From Vitellaria paradoxa (lineage: Eukaryota > Streptophyta > Magnoliopsida > Ericales > Sapotaceae), in contig CM034238.1 in the NCBI GenBank assembly GCA_019916065.1, positions 806,001 through 870,000 of the forward strand: a stretch of DNA of 64,000 nucleotides. Reading direction: 5' to 3'. The notes below the pieces were generated by a model. The model was given only the letters and a program-made list of their open reading frames with translations, did not search any database and was not told the DNA's origin. Shown piece after piece: positions 1 to 12,410 of this stretch. Position numbers and translations under genes: made by a program. The stretch's first letter is position 1. Each line of letters begins with the position of its first letter.

Positions 1-108
1 GGGTGAAGAAGAAGGGTGGTTGAGATTCGAGGATTTGTTTTGCTCTTCATTGCTCCCCATCAAGAAAGAAAGTCCCGTGAACACACCCCGGGGGGGGGGG
101 GGGAGGGG

Positions 109-128
109 GGAGAGAGAGAGAGAGAGAG
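109..128. repeat. (GA)n microsatellite after a poly-G run
   Basis: A GA dinucleotide tract follows a run of about 13 G (91-103). No gene is recognised around it; the short frame running through it is low-complexity and is not called. Confidence 0.8.
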
Positions 129-2781
129 GGAACAGAAGAGTTGTGATTTTGCTTGCTTAAGGGCGAGGGATGCGAGGTGGGACGGAAGCCATGATAGTTG
201 ACAAATTAAGCAGAATCCATGGCTGACTAATCAATCACTCGTGCTGTAAGGATGATGATGACGATGATGATAGATTCCTGACAAAAATTGTCAGCCAACC
301 AATCACTTGAGGCTGTGTGGTGATAATTCTACGTTTCTACTTATGACAAGTGAATTTTGACTATTTATAAATCTCCTCGACACAACAGCATCAGTTCAGA
401 ACCCGCAAATGAGATTTGTATTTAAGTTTGTAGTCATGTGAATGCGACTGTACTTCCAGCTATGAAAGGGAAATAATGAGAGAACTTTTATAATAAAAGT
501 CACGTGACGCTAGCTTGAAGTATATGCCTTCTTTCTGATTCTCTGAATGTGCCCCCGTCGGATTCCGTGATAGAAACAAGAGCAGAAATGATTGAAAACA
601 GCCCCGGTGTTGACCACCTTGCTCTGGTCTGTGTTGTATAACCCCATGGCCCAAGTTATAAGGAATGGATTTAACGATGGAGGGCTTTGAGATTGTAAAC
701 TAACAAATAAACAAACAAACAAACAAAAGGATGGGTTTGAATTTTATGAGTTGACATGTGGGCCGGCCCAGGGTGTTGTAGCTGAGAGGAGGCTTTTGGG
801 TCGGTTGATTTCCGTAGAGGTGGCAATGCTTGCCTAAGTCTATTAATTCGTTCAATTAAATTTAATTTAAATGAATTTAAAGTCGAGTAAAATTATTAAC
901 GGATATAATTGGATAAACAAAATAGTATCTATTAGATTAATTGGTTTCAATGGTTAACGATACAACCCATTAAATACCGAATTATTTTTTCAACTAGTAA
1001 GAAAAAATATCCAATTTCAAATTTAATATAATCTTAATAATACACAAATATTTTCAACAAATACTTTTTTTCAACAAAATAATTGCGTGTCCTGCACATG
1101 TGTGTGTATATCATCAAATACGTAATTATTCACTACGTACTTGCATCCCTTTTTTTTTTTTTCCTGATAAAATTTATTTATAATCAATACGAAAATTGGT
1201 TTTTTGTTTGCTCAGATACATGTACATTGCATATAGGCCCGGTTGACTTTTTGTTTTATATGTATTTGTTTCAGTAAAATTTGATTTTTTAAGACATTTT
1301 ATTCGTATTTTTTTCTAAAAACAATCTTGCATAATTCTTAAAAATATAAAAATTCATGTACAGATAAAAAAAAGGACAACTTATTTTAAATAAGTCAATT
1401 TTTTTTATTTGTATATGAATTTTTTTTTTTGTTTTAAACATTTTTTAAATGTGAATAACAAGTCTAAATAAATTAGTAATAAAAATTAAATTTTGATGAA
1501 AAAAAGTCATAAAATATATGTGAAAAAATAAATTTTGACTTTTCAACTTAAAAGAAAAAAGTCAATATTATATAAAATTTAAAACTGCGCCTCCGTCAAT
1601 ATATATATATATATTTATCAAAGCTACATAATGACTATATATATCAATGTCATGAAAAACCTGATGCTGAACATAAATTTATTTTAAATTTAAGAATAAT
1701 TAATATTATTTAATTAATAAATTTATTTAATAATAAACCATAAATTTATAATTTAGAAAAATATTCAAATATCAAAAAAATTTCACATAATTTATGTGTC
1801 CACAATAAAATGAATATTTAATTAGGACTTGTTTCGTAATATTGTTATTTCTCTGTTTATGTTTATTTGTTTATATTTCCTATTATCATTTTTTTTAGAA
1901 ATAAAAAACTTAAACTACATTTGTAAATAGAATTTTGTTTACGATAATTAATTTTTTAATATAATAAGTATAATTTAATTATATTATTTATTAAAAATAA
2001 TTTAATAAATTTATTTCATATGGATTTAATTATTTTTTTTGAATTAATTAATTAATTTAATTATATTATTTATTAAAAATAATTTAATAAAATATGTTTC
2101 ATGTTAATTAATTAAATAATTCTATTATATTATTGTTTGGGCAAACGACGAGGACTGCGCGTGGTGGATTAATAATCCAGTGGCTTGATCCATTTGTCTT
2201 TTTTAAAATTAACTAAACTAATTAAATAATTAAATCACAATAATTATTAAAATTAATTAACTCGATTATATTATTTATTTTTTTAAATTAATTAGATTAA
2301 TTTTATTTATTTTGTTATTTACTAAAATAATTTAATTTAATAAATATCTGAATAAAATAATTTATTTTAATTCGTTGCGACAAAAATGGATAAAACGTTA
2401 AAATTAACGAGATATTTATAAGAGAAAAAAATAGTAAAAACACTTTTTTTTCTTACATTTTTCTGTTTAAATTACTGAAAATTTAGCATTTTTTTTTTTG
2501 TGTGTTTGTTTTCAAAAATTTGTAAATATAAAAAAAAAAAACAGTAGATATAAATATTTCAAATGAGGCTTTAATGTATCAAAAATTTTAAATCAATCAA
2601 ATTTATTATTATCAAATTAAATATTAATTAAAAACTAAAATATTATTAAATACGTATAACTAGACTTGTGAGTTTGATAAAACTCATATCCAACCCGCTG
2701 AATAATTATCCATTATTGGACGGGAATAATTGGGTTTAACTGCAAACCGTTTATTACCCAACCCAAATCCACCCAAACTTG

Positions 2782-2863
2782 CCCATTTCCCAGCTCTACC
2801 GAGTGTCTCCATCTTCGTATCGCCCATTTCCCAGCTCTACCGAATGTCTCCATCTTCGTATCG
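2782..2863. repeat. 41 bp tandem duplication (2 copies)
   Basis: Two adjacent 41 bp units (2782-2822 and 2823-2863) differ at one position. Each begins CCCATTTCCCAG and ends CTTCGTATCG. The duplication makes overlapping short open frames look repetitive; no gene is supported. Confidence 0.9.
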
Positions 2864-3976
2864 GTTTCAAGCATGTGGGGTTCCTTCGCGAACATTCTTT
2901 AGAGTACTTCATTAAGCAAGTTAATTTACTTCGCCAACTAGTTGTTTGCTTTGATATTAATAGGTTTCGTTCTTGTTTACGTTCAGACGGCCATGGCTTT
3001 GCCTGGGTCACTCCATCTTGCCAATCTATTTATGTATAAAAATTAATTGAAAAAACCTATATTCTAATGGAATTTTTTGTAATTTTTTCTTGCATTTTTT
3101 TTTTTATTTCTTGTTTTTTTGGGGGGGGGGGGGAGGTGGATTGTCCCCACGTAGCTCCATTCCCCGGTGGTAAGAGAAGATGCATAAGATTGATGAGTGA
3201 GTATTTAGCCATTGTTGTATTTATGTGGATTGTCATTTCATAATTCTAGAGCTGCTATTGTAAATAATTTAATCGCTTTTTTTTTTTCATAAGAATTTGT
3301 ACATCATTTTCTTTAACAAATTGTAGCAGAATATTTCTATTTTTCCGTATTTTAGTTGATGCTTCCGTTGGGAGTGGTGTAATTTATCAGCCTGAAATTG
3401 CTTTTGACAGTGCGTGTATTGTATAACGTGCCCTGATCTGTGTAGATGGCGTGCAACTTCAACCCATCGGGTGCTTCCCTTCTAAGTTCTAGCCATTGAG
3501 TGCTCCCTAAGCCATGCCTGATCAAGAGTAGCAATGCCACCCAGAGAATCAACAAGTGGAAAGATTTTCTTCAGTTGGAAGCAGAATTAGTTGTCCCAAT
3601 TTGAATTGGTCCCTCACCCTGAGTAACAAAGAACAAAAGGTATGCATGTTCTTGTTGAATCAGATGATCCTAGCTGTTAATACAGAACAATATTAAGCTA
3701 TCTCTGAAACTCTAGCAGGGACTACGCCTAGCTAAGGCACATTCATGGTAAGAAATTAATATTACACAGATAACACAGTAATATACTGCTCCATTCACGA
3801 GATTACCACGTTGTTTGTCCTAATTGCACCAAAAAGAGATGCACACATTTTGGTGGGATTATTCATGAGTCAATGGAGCAGTTTGGTGGGATCACTAAGA
3901 CAGATATTTGTTGTTTTTCTCATTGTGGTTGGTAGTCTGTGTCCTGGCTTTTAATACACACATTGGCAAACATAGG

Positions 3977-3984
3977 TATATAAA
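3977..3984 (+). promoter_or_regulatory. TATA box of the GH10 xylanase gene
   Basis: TATATAAA lies about 340 bp before the proposed start codon at 4317, in a locally less AT-rich stretch. A leader of roughly 300 nt follows. A small 5' UTR intron is plausible (GT at 4207, polypyrimidine tract, AG at 4283). The assignment is inferred from motif and position only. Confidence 0.55.
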
Positions 3985-4316
3985 GAAGCTAGTAGCTGTA
4001 AGCACACCAACGCCCCAGTGTGCATTGACTTAGAAAAGTTAGCATGATAGCATTAAATGACAAGTTTGATATATACGCAATCTTAGTTTTACCAATTTCA
4101 GACCCCTTTTATAATGCTGCTCTTGCATACCATGTGAGAGGCATGGAGCTACTCATACTCTCTGTGTCTGCTCAAAGAGTTTCTTGGAGAACAGGACCTT
4201 TCACCGGTATTTATGAGCTAACTCAGTTCATTCCCCGTGCTAGACGTGTAATTTTTTTTTTCCTCTTTCGTTTATATATACAGGTCTAATGCTAATATGT
4301 GCTAAGCAGAAAGATA

Positions 4317-7300
4317 ATGAAAGTGCTTCCATCCGTTTGCCTTTGGGTTGTCCTCCTATTCTATGGCATTCCTTGGCTTCCCCCTATGGTTCTCTCTCTC
4401 TCTCTTTCTCTCTCTCTCTGAGACAGTCAGTGACAGATCCATTCCTAATGTTCTTTAATGGGATTTTTTTTTTTTTTGGGGCAGATGGGCCTCTATATGA
4501 TTCTTCTGCTTACACCAAGGTGAATGAAAAAAACATTGGCTTATTGTTAGCTTTTATTTTCAATTTCATTTCACATTGGTAGATAAAAAATTAATATTGT
4601 CCACTTGCTAGTTTTAGATTTCATTATATGGGCTTTTTAAAACTCTCTGGCCTACCAATATTAGCCATCTTAATCTTTTTTACAATAGGGTGATTAGCTT
4701 CATATACGTGGCATTGTTTCTTTTGAACGTATAATGAGGTGGTTCGTGTACTGACTCATTCTTAGAATTTTACTTGCTGAAACAGTGTAAACAGTACCCT
4801 GAGGAGCCACTTTACGACGGAGGGGTCCTAAAAGATCAAGCGCTGGATATCCATCCAATCACCGTTGACAATGGAAACCTGTTTATTGGCCTGCTTTTAT
4901 GTTGCAAGATCTCACTCAAGACACCATTACACCTTCTCCTGTTGAGTTCCTTAATCTAATATATTCCGTCAATTCATTTATTCATAGCAAAGTGCAAATT
5001 AGTGTAATTATACACACTGAATTGCTTACATGCTCATGATTTATGTAATCTGTAAATATTTTCTACATGATTTATGTAATCTGTAAATATTTTCTAATGG
5101 CCTGTAAAGAAATGTTGCCATGACCTGCTAATCTGGGGGGTAAGATCTTATTGACAGTGGGTTTCAAAATTTTCAATCACATCATAACATAATCTTTAAT
5201 GGCCCTGATTCAGAAGATTATCTGGCCAAGTTCTAAATCTTTTACAACAAGACTAAGAAGGAAAGTTAAATTTGCTACACTTCTATAAACTCCCATTTAC
5301 ACTTTAAATAACTTGATTAATATAGCATGGCCATTATTCTGCTACTGGATTTCAACAGGTTGGGTCAAGATCTATGGTGCAGATTCAGCTCTCATACGAG
5401 CAAGCCTGATGACAGACGATACAACCTATGATTGCATAGGGACTGTCATAGCCAGGAATGGCTGCTGGTCTTTTCTCAAAGGTGGATATCAATTGACTTC
5501 GTCATCAAAATTTTCTCTATTATACTTCCAGGTTCGTATTGAAAACATTATTAGAAATTTAGAAGGCACGAGGTTTCCAATATACATGTCCAAAAAATCC
5601 AACCTTAATGACAATTTGTCCTTTTTGTTTTACAGAATTCAGATAACATAGACATCGATATAGCAATTGCAAGCGCTTCTTTGCAGCCCTTTACCAAGCA
5701 GCAGTGGAGAATGAACCAGCAGTATAAAATCAACACCGTAAGGACTACAAGATCAAACTCCATCTTTTAAGCTTCACTTGATTGCCACAGAGAAGAAAGC
5801 AACATAATGTATATAGAATCTTAATACCATCCATTCAAATCTGAAATAGTTAAAAAAATTCCTGAAATTTTTCCAAGGAAGTCTCTCTGCAGAAAAAGGT
5901 AGAAAAAATGAGCTTTAGAAGATAAATATGATTCTACCTGTAGTTATAGTTAACATCCTACTGCAATGAGTTAATCAATATTCTCTCTCTCGCTCTCTTA
6001 CTATAGGAGAGGAAGCGCGCTGTTATAATTCATGTGTCAGATCAACACGGAGACAGGTTGCAGGGAGCAGGTGTTAAGGTAGAGCAACTTTCAAAAGATT
6101 TCCCATTCGGGTCTGCTATAGCACAGACAATTCTTGGAAATCTTCCTTACCAGGTAACTTTATATGTAACTTTTGTTGAAATAGATGAAGTTGATAAATC
6201 CGAGATTTTTTTTTTTAATTTCTGGGCCAGTAAAGTTGATTTTAGACACCTTTGCCAACCGATAGATTAGCGAACTTTCATTTAGTCCACACAATGCAAT
6301 GTCACTGATATTCAATAGTTGAATCCTTTTAAAAGTGCCCATAGTCAAATTTACATTGCAAGCTGAAAAGGCTGAATTCTTTAAATTGCTCCAGAATTGG
6401 TTTGTAGAGCGATTCAATGCAGCAGTTTTTGAAAATGAGCTCAAGTGGTATGCAACAGAGCCTAAACCAGGCCAGCTCAACTACACCTTAGCAGATCAAA
6501 TGTTGGAATTTGTTCGAGCAAACAAAATAATTGCTAGAGGGCACAACATCTTCTGGGAAAACCCTAAATTTACACCAGAATGGGTTCGGAACCTTACAGG
6601 TTCAGACCTGAAAGCAGCTGTCTGCTCCCGCATACAAAGCCTGATGACCAAGTATAAAGAGGAATTCATTCACTGGGATGTCAGCAATGAAATGCTTCAC
6701 TATGATTTCTATGAGGAAAGACTTGGTCCTAATGCCACCTTACACTTCTTTGAGGCCGCACATGAATCAGACCCATTGGCTACTCTGTACATGAATGAAT
6801 TTAATGTGGTTGAAACTTGTAGTGATCTGAATTCCACTGTGGACACCTACATTTCAAGGATGAGAGAACTCAAGCAAGGGAGTGTGACCATGGATGGGAT
6901 TGGTTTACAAGGTCACTTTACAGTGCCAAACCTTCCTCTAATGAGAGCTGTACTGGACAAGTTGGCTACTCTAAGGCTGCCTATTTGGCTTACAGAGGTT
7001 GATATCAGCAACAAACTTGATAAGGAAACACAGGTAAGTAGTTGTTACTAAGAATGATAGTTATTGGTATTTTATGAGCCGTGGTTGCCCAGTTGCGACC
7101 GCGCAATCTTGTGTCTTCGTTTGATGGGGCTCACACTGGGACATAGGGAGGTTGAATGTGCAGAGCATTGCTCATATTTTATTATTTGAGTTCTAATTTT
7201 CTTTTCTTTTTTGTCATATCTTCCAGGCTATTTATTTAGAAGAAGTGTTGAGAGAAGGGTTCTCACATCCTTCTGTAAATGGGATTATTCTATGGACTGC

Positions 7301-7547
7301 CCTGCATTCAAATGGGTGTTACCGAATGTGCCTTACAGATAGTGACTTTCAAAACCTTCCAGCTGGGAATGTGGTTGACAAACTCCTGAGAGAATGGCAA
7401 ACTGGGATTGAACAGGGTCAGACAGACGAACATGGGGCATATAGCTTCTATGGGTTCTTAGGTGAATATGAAGTGACTGCTACGTATGGAAACACAACAG
7501 CAAAATCAACTTTCTCACTCGGCCAAGGTGATGAGACTAGGCATTAA
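4317..7547 (+). CDS. Secreted GH10 endo-1,4-beta-xylanase, carrying apparent frameshifts
   Basis: Glycoside hydrolase family 10 enzyme expected to cleave xylan in the cell wall. Exons: 4317-4388, 4485-4519, 4786-4940, 5359-5531, 5636-5737, 6007-6153, 6395-7033, 7227-7547, all with GT-AG borders. The first exon encodes a hydrophobic signal peptide (MKVLPSVCLWVVLLF). Exons 2-5 encode the carbohydrate-binding-like N-terminal domain of this plant family (YDSSAYTKC, GCWSFLKGG, SLQPFT). Exon 7 carries the GH10 barrel: RGHNIFW, acid/base Glu in WDVSNE (codon 6689-6691) and nucleophile Glu in WLTEVD (codon 6995-6997). Both catalytic residues are present. The reading frame breaks three times: near the C-run 4380-4384, the T-run 4882-4884 and the T-pair 4927-4928. 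Each fits one missing base, and allowing for them gives about 548 residues in register with family members. The last residues (DETRH, then stop) look a few residues shorter than I expect. It is either a real decaying gene or a consensus error. The family assignment is very secure; the integrity is not. Confidence 0.85.
5035..5096. repeat. Perfect 31 bp tandem repeat in xylanase intron
   Basis: Two identical 31 bp units (5035-5065, 5066-5096) lie within the intron between 4941 and 5358. The perfect identity suggests a recent slippage duplication or one created in assembly. Confidence 0.9.
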
Positions 7548-9313
7548 CCTGCAGCTTTAGCCATATGAATTGTACGGTGAATTGCAAGTGTTTCAAGATA
7601 GTACTAGTTTGATCCATACCCATGTGCCACAAGGACAAGCACAAGCTGTCCTGGTCCACACAACGATGTGCTATTACAACAAAAGATGAGGGGAATATGA
7701 AACAGAATCTTTACATATATATATATATATATATAGTTCAATTAAGGACCTAAGATCATGTGTTTAAGATTATATTTTATGGGGAAATGAAAAGTTGTGT
7801 GTTCAATGATTGATTATAGAATTTCTCTTAAGATAAGTGGTCTTCAGCAAGGTTCCACGGATAATTTTCTCACAGCCCAAAATTGGTGCCAATGTAAGCC
7901 TGAGAATACTGGAATTTCTCAATTTTTCTCTCTTTCACTAATTTTTTTTTCCTCTCCCTAGATTCCATACAAAATCAAAATTTGCGTCGATTTTTTTTTT
8001 TTTGTAATTAATTTGTGTTGATTAAGATCAGCCTAGAAAGAAAGCAATCAACTAAGCACAGATCTATCAAATGCAGAATATAGCCAAAAACAACTTCACG
8101 ATCACTGGACATATAGATACTTCCATGGTTGTACAGCTCTCTCCCGTTTCAAGTTTCAACCTTTTACTCAAAATTTTCCAGGGAAAGGAATATTGTCAGA
8201 TCATTATTAGCTAGCCAACTAGTGATAAACAAAGGCAAAGGGCTCCCAAATGATTCGATATCTTGACTTTAGCCCTCTCTATTTTAATGACTGGTGACAG
8301 TGCATTTGCGCTTTGTTTGGAGTTACTAAGGTACCGTCTAGTTTACAATTCTATTTTTCATCTTCTATTTTTATTTTTTATTTTTATTTTTTATATTTTA
8401 AAAATCTTAAAATAAAAAAAATAAAAAATACATTTAATTTAACATTTTACTTTTCGTGTTTTGATATTTTTCTTATTTTGAGTTTAAAAATTAATTTTTT
8501 ACTATTTTACATTCCATACGTAAACTCATTTTTTGTTTTTTAAAATAAATTTTAAAATTCAACTAAATGCATTTAAAGTGTGCTCTTTATTTTTAAAATT
8601 ATAAAAAAAATAAGTTCAAACAAAATTATAAAATAAAAAATAAGTTCAAACAGAAATACACCTAAATTTTTTAAAAAGTTTCAAAAAAAACTTAAAAAAT
8701 AAAAATCTAAAAATTTTTGACATTCTCTAATTAAATTTCATTATAAGGCATATTTACACCAATTTTTATTTTTATTTTTTTAACTTTTTCACCACCTTGG
8801 GCTTGTTAGCATTCAAAGGAATGAACGTACTCAAATTCAAATACCCTCCAATGAATTCAACTTTTTATTGCATGTCTTACATAGCATGGCAGACAACGCG
8901 AAAAGCATAATGCTTGTTATTCCAGCAAAGTGAGGCTCTCTGAGCTATCAGCCAACTCTGGTGCACATGTTCACGTTCACTCACTCACTGTAACAAAACT
9001 CCTTTACATCTTAATTTATTCACACTAAGCAATACGCCTTCAATGTGAGAAAAGAATGCCAACTCAATTATCAGTTGGTCTAATAGCAGAACACTTTTAA
9101 AGTTATCATTTGTAGCTTTGAACTCCACTAGAACGCAACCTTAAAAATCTTTCAATTCCAAATTAACTGCAAATGAAATTATTAACATTGAAAATTTGGG
9201 AGAATTGGGAATTGTGGTTTACAAGTCTGGATGGATCTGTCAGCTTTCCCCACAAAAGGCACAACTCCATCACAGCTGCAAATTTTGAATGAATGCGCTG
9301 GAAAGCCAAAGGC

Positions 9314-9350
<37 letters not shown>

Positions 9351-9394
9351 ACAAGCAGAGAAAAGAGGGACAAAAGACAAAGTTGCAGAGGCAA
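7548..9394. other. Spacer between xylanase and thaumatin-like genes
   Basis: The first few hundred bases are probably the xylanase 3' UTR. An (AT)n tract lies at about 7713-7735. A small inverted-repeat element is listed separately at 8329. A (GA)n run is present at about 9317-9348. The short frame through that GA run is low-complexity, and no other gene is seen. Confidence 0.6.
8329..8664. mobile_element. MITE-like element, 'AGGT..AGTTTA' family
   Basis: The ends are inverted repeats: the left begins AGGTACCGTCTAGTTTAC and the right, read on the other strand, begins AGGTGTATTTCTGTTTGAAC. The interior is AT-rich and resembles the element at 52146-52484 (shared stretches around TAAACTCATTTTT and the AAATAAATTTT region). 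Non-autonomous and about 336 bp. No target-site duplication was identified. Confidence 0.5.
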
Positions 9395-10858
9395 CTATAG
9401 CAGAACGGGAAGCAGAGGAGAGAGAGTCCTGGTCGAATCACCCATGGCCAAACCAGCTAACCATGATCCATCAGCCAACATAGCTTCAGACCCTGATCCT
9501 GAACCCAGCGATTCTGTTCCAGAACCCACATTTCCTGACTCGGTACCATACGCCACTGTCCTGATCCTGAACCCAAAGTCCCTGACCCTGAACCATACAC
9601 CATTGTTCCTGATCCTGAACCCAAATTTCCTGACTCTGACCATACCCCATTGTTCCTGATCCTGAACCACCCAAGGTTCCTGACCCTAAACCATACCCCA
9701 TTGTTCCTGATCCTGATCCATCTGCTGGTGCTGGTATTGTCGTCGTCGTCGCCGGCGGCGGCGGCGATGTTGTTGTAGATGATGACGAGGAGTCTCTTGT
9801 AGACTTCTGACTGCAAATCAGAAACTGATTCCGCGTTAAAATAGGAATACCATTAGTGAGCTATGCGACTCAACTGCTTGAATAAATTCCCAAATGACCA
9901 CCAAAGTAATCAAATCTTGATTTAACGAACACAAACTAAGCACAAAGCACAGAAGGAAATACATAATATAGAGACGGAATAAAAAAGTAAATACACCTGG
10001 GCATGGAGGGGCAAAATGTGACTGTATAATCAGCACCGCCGCATGTAAATGTGCTAGTAGGATCATCGTAAGCGTAGCTATACGACCGTGGACAAGCAGA
10101 CTTGAACATTTGCGAGTAGACTGACGGTTTACAGACGGCGGGTGTATTGTACGCCCCGCTGCAACAGTACTCTGGAGTCCCGAACGCCTCACACGCGCTT
10201 TTACACGCGCGGCCGTCGCCGGCCCTCAACTCCTTCGGACATTGCTGGTTCAAGTCTGTCACACACCCGGTCGACGCGCACGTACCCGACCCACCACTCG
10301 GTTCCACTAGCATCGGCAGGTTGTACCCGTCCACAAGGCTCACGTCGTAGAAGTCCTGGCCAACGGTTCCAAGAGTGAACTCCGCGAGCGTCGCCGGCGG
10401 AGCGGCTCCGGCCCCGTTGCATTCGACTTGGCCGGAGCCGCAGTCGCCAGTGGCACACGAACCCGAGTCTGATCCGTCAAATTGCAGCCGGTTCGGCCCC
10501 AGAACCGGCCGGACCAACCAGTTGGAGCTTGGAATGAACGGGAGCTGCCCTGGGGGAGCTCGAAACCGGTGCTGTCAAGTTTGGGGCTGCCGGCATTTGC
10601 AAGAATGCCAGGCCATACTTTGTAGTCACATTTGTTCACAAAGGTGAAAGTAGCTCCCAAAACACCTAAGAAACGAACACCCCAATCCGCAAAGATTTGT
10701 CAGCTGACATTGACAAGGTTGTTTGATCTTGAACATAACTATATAAAAACCCAGATAAAGAAAGACCACAATGTTGTAGATTTACCTGTTGAAAGCGCAA
10801 ACAAAGTGATAGACAAGCTGAGAATAAGATGCGAGGGGAAACAAAAGTGCAGATCCAT
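9395..10858 (-). pseudogene. Thaumatin-like protein gene with three frameshifts
   Basis: PR-5/thaumatin family, secreted. Exon 1 (10786-10858) encodes a 24-residue signal peptide (MDLHFCFPSHLILSL). Exon 2 (9997-10665) holds the thaumatin domain: FVNKCDYKVWPGI, GWSGRFWGRTGC, DFYDVSLVDGYNLPM, CPRSYSYAYDD. Exon 3 (9395-9810) encodes a Ser/Thr/Pro stretch, a Gly-Ser-Thr repeat tail and a C-terminal segment (AMLADGSWLAGLA, ending LLPVLL) like that of long TLPs. Splice borders are GT-AG and the phases agree. Frame is lost at the A-run 10479-10481 (+ strand), at 9639 and at 9559. Each fits one deleted base, and allowing for them gives about 386 residues with 16 cysteines. As written, translation from exon 1 ends early at 10340. 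Because all breaks are single-base losses in short homopolymers, base-calling error is a serious alternative to true pseudogenisation. The hydrophobic end might act as a GPI signal, but that is inference. Confidence 0.75.
9490..9730 (-). repeat. Minisatellite encoding Gly-Ser-Thr tail of TLP
   Basis: Imperfect units built on GGATCAGGAACA and GGGTATGGT recur about every 24-48 bp in exon 3 of the thaumatin-like gene. In the intended frame they read GSGSGT and GYG motifs. Two of the three frameshifts of that gene fall here. Confidence 0.75.
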
Positions 10859-12408
10859 GTGGGTTTAGACTGTTTCTCTTTTTTTTTTTTTTCCTGGCTT
10901 GTTTTCTATTTGTTTAAGCTAAATTGGTGGCGTTGAGGAGAGACACAGGGAGTGTTGGTAAGATCTATTCGTTTGGGTTTATATGATTATGGGCTTTACG
11001 TTTGTAGCTTAGAGCTGTAGAGGTAGAAAGATGGTGGCGGTATGAATCTCAGCCAAGATAGAGGTGGAAAGCGCATAGAAAGGGGCATCAATGTTTCAGT
11101 GAGAGGACCAAGAAATAGGGAAGTTGCAGGGCGTTGTTGTGCTCTGCCCCCAGGCAGAGGAATAGGAAGTTTTATTTATTTTTCTGAAAGATCCAAATCT
11201 TACAACTGTACAGAACAACAGCAATGCTACCCCATCGTCCTATTTTACCCCGCTCTTTCACTGTTTGTATTTCATCGTTAATTTTTAAATAAAAATAATA
11301 TTTTTAAGTTGGTTAACTTATTTTTAACTAATTAATAATTAAATTGAAACTGAGAAAAATTTTTAGTTCGATTTTCAATTAGTTCAGTTTTAAATTAAAT
11401 ATTTTTTAACAAAAAAGAAACATTAAATTATAAAAATTATAAATTTATTTAATGAACTATTTTACGAATATATTTTATATTTTTAGAATATATAAATTAA
11501 GGATAAATTATATTTACTTTTCTTAACATTTAAAAATTACATTGACTTTTTTTTTTTAAATATTGCTAATATTAATCCCCTTTCGTTAAATTAATCGTTA
11601 AAATTTAGTGCTCATTTGGAGTAAGAAAAAATAAGATAAATTGAGATAAAATGTGGTTTGGAGTTAATTTTGGCGCCGTTTTTTTCTGAAAAATCACAAA
11701 CCGTGGGAACGATTTTTCAAATCCGTTCCCACGGATTCAAAAAAAATTTAAAAAATAGTGACAATAGTAGTCATTTGAAAACTTTCAACACAAAAAATGT
11801 GATTGTATAAAAAATTTACACATTCGGTTAACCTATTTTTAGATTTTTTTTATTTTTTTAGCGAAATATTGAAATTTTTGAAATTAGTGATGGCAGGAAA
11901 ATTAGAGATAGAGGAGTTGTTAGAGATTTATAGAGTTTTTTTGAGATTTTTTTTGCTCCAAACGAGCCCTTAAGATGAATGTTAAAGTAATCCAAGTTTA
12001 GGCATTTTTTTAGTTTTACCTCTCATTCTTTCAATTTTTATAACTTTTTTTTTAACAAAAATATCTGAAAAACAAGTAAAACAATTTAAAAACCAATTTT
12101 TTTGAGAGATTTTTGAAAAAAAATAATAAAAATGTGAGAGAGAAAGAGGTAAAATAGAAAAATTACATCAAATTTTGCTTATGTTGATATTTTTTAAGTT
12201 TTAACGGTTAATTTAATAGAAGGAAGTTATTGTTAACAACATCTCAAAATTAGGGAAGCAATTTTAATTTTTTAAACAATAAAAGATGTAAATGCAATTA
12301 TTTATATATTAAGGAGAAGAACATATATTTATCTTAAAATAAAATATGTAAAATGATATTTACGGAAAGCTAATAGATGTTTTAATCAACTAAAAATCGA
12401 ATAAGTTA
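10859..12408. other. Spacer, AT-rich, with one MITE
   Basis: The first part is the promoter side of the thaumatin-like gene (transcribed leftward). No gene is seen on either strand. An inverted-repeat element is listed at 11609-11970. The rest is AT-rich sequence of no recognisable type. Confidence 0.6.
11609..11970. mobile_element. MITE of the 'TTTGGAG' family
   Basis: Left end GTGCTCATTTGGAGTAA and right end (other strand) AGGGCTCGTTTGGAGCAA form terminal inverted repeats. Just inside is AAATAAGATAAATTGAGATAAA, a hallmark shared with the copies at 16970, 42841 and 44960. No coding capacity. Target-site duplication not resolved. Confidence 0.6.
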
Positions 12409-12410
12409 TG

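Larger units (their letters stand above)
1..3970. other. AT-rich spacer upstream of the xylanase gene
   Basis: No complete gene is visible. The stretch from about 840 to 2650 is extremely AT-rich. A 40 bp direct repeat (1971-2010 and 2053-2092) sits in it. From 818 a 'GAGGTGGCAAT' start resembles the common plant repeat that also occurs at 26050. From about 3350 to 3640 the base composition becomes more gene-like. Both strands give short open stretches there, but I could not match either to a known family, so a gene fragment is possible but not called. Confidence 0.6.

Noticed and set aside
9231..9659. 142-codon plus-strand frame with GA-rich start and PDPEP-like repeats
   Set aside because: It is antisense to the thaumatin-like tail minisatellite and begins in a (GA)n run; the minus-strand reading has conserved TLP features.
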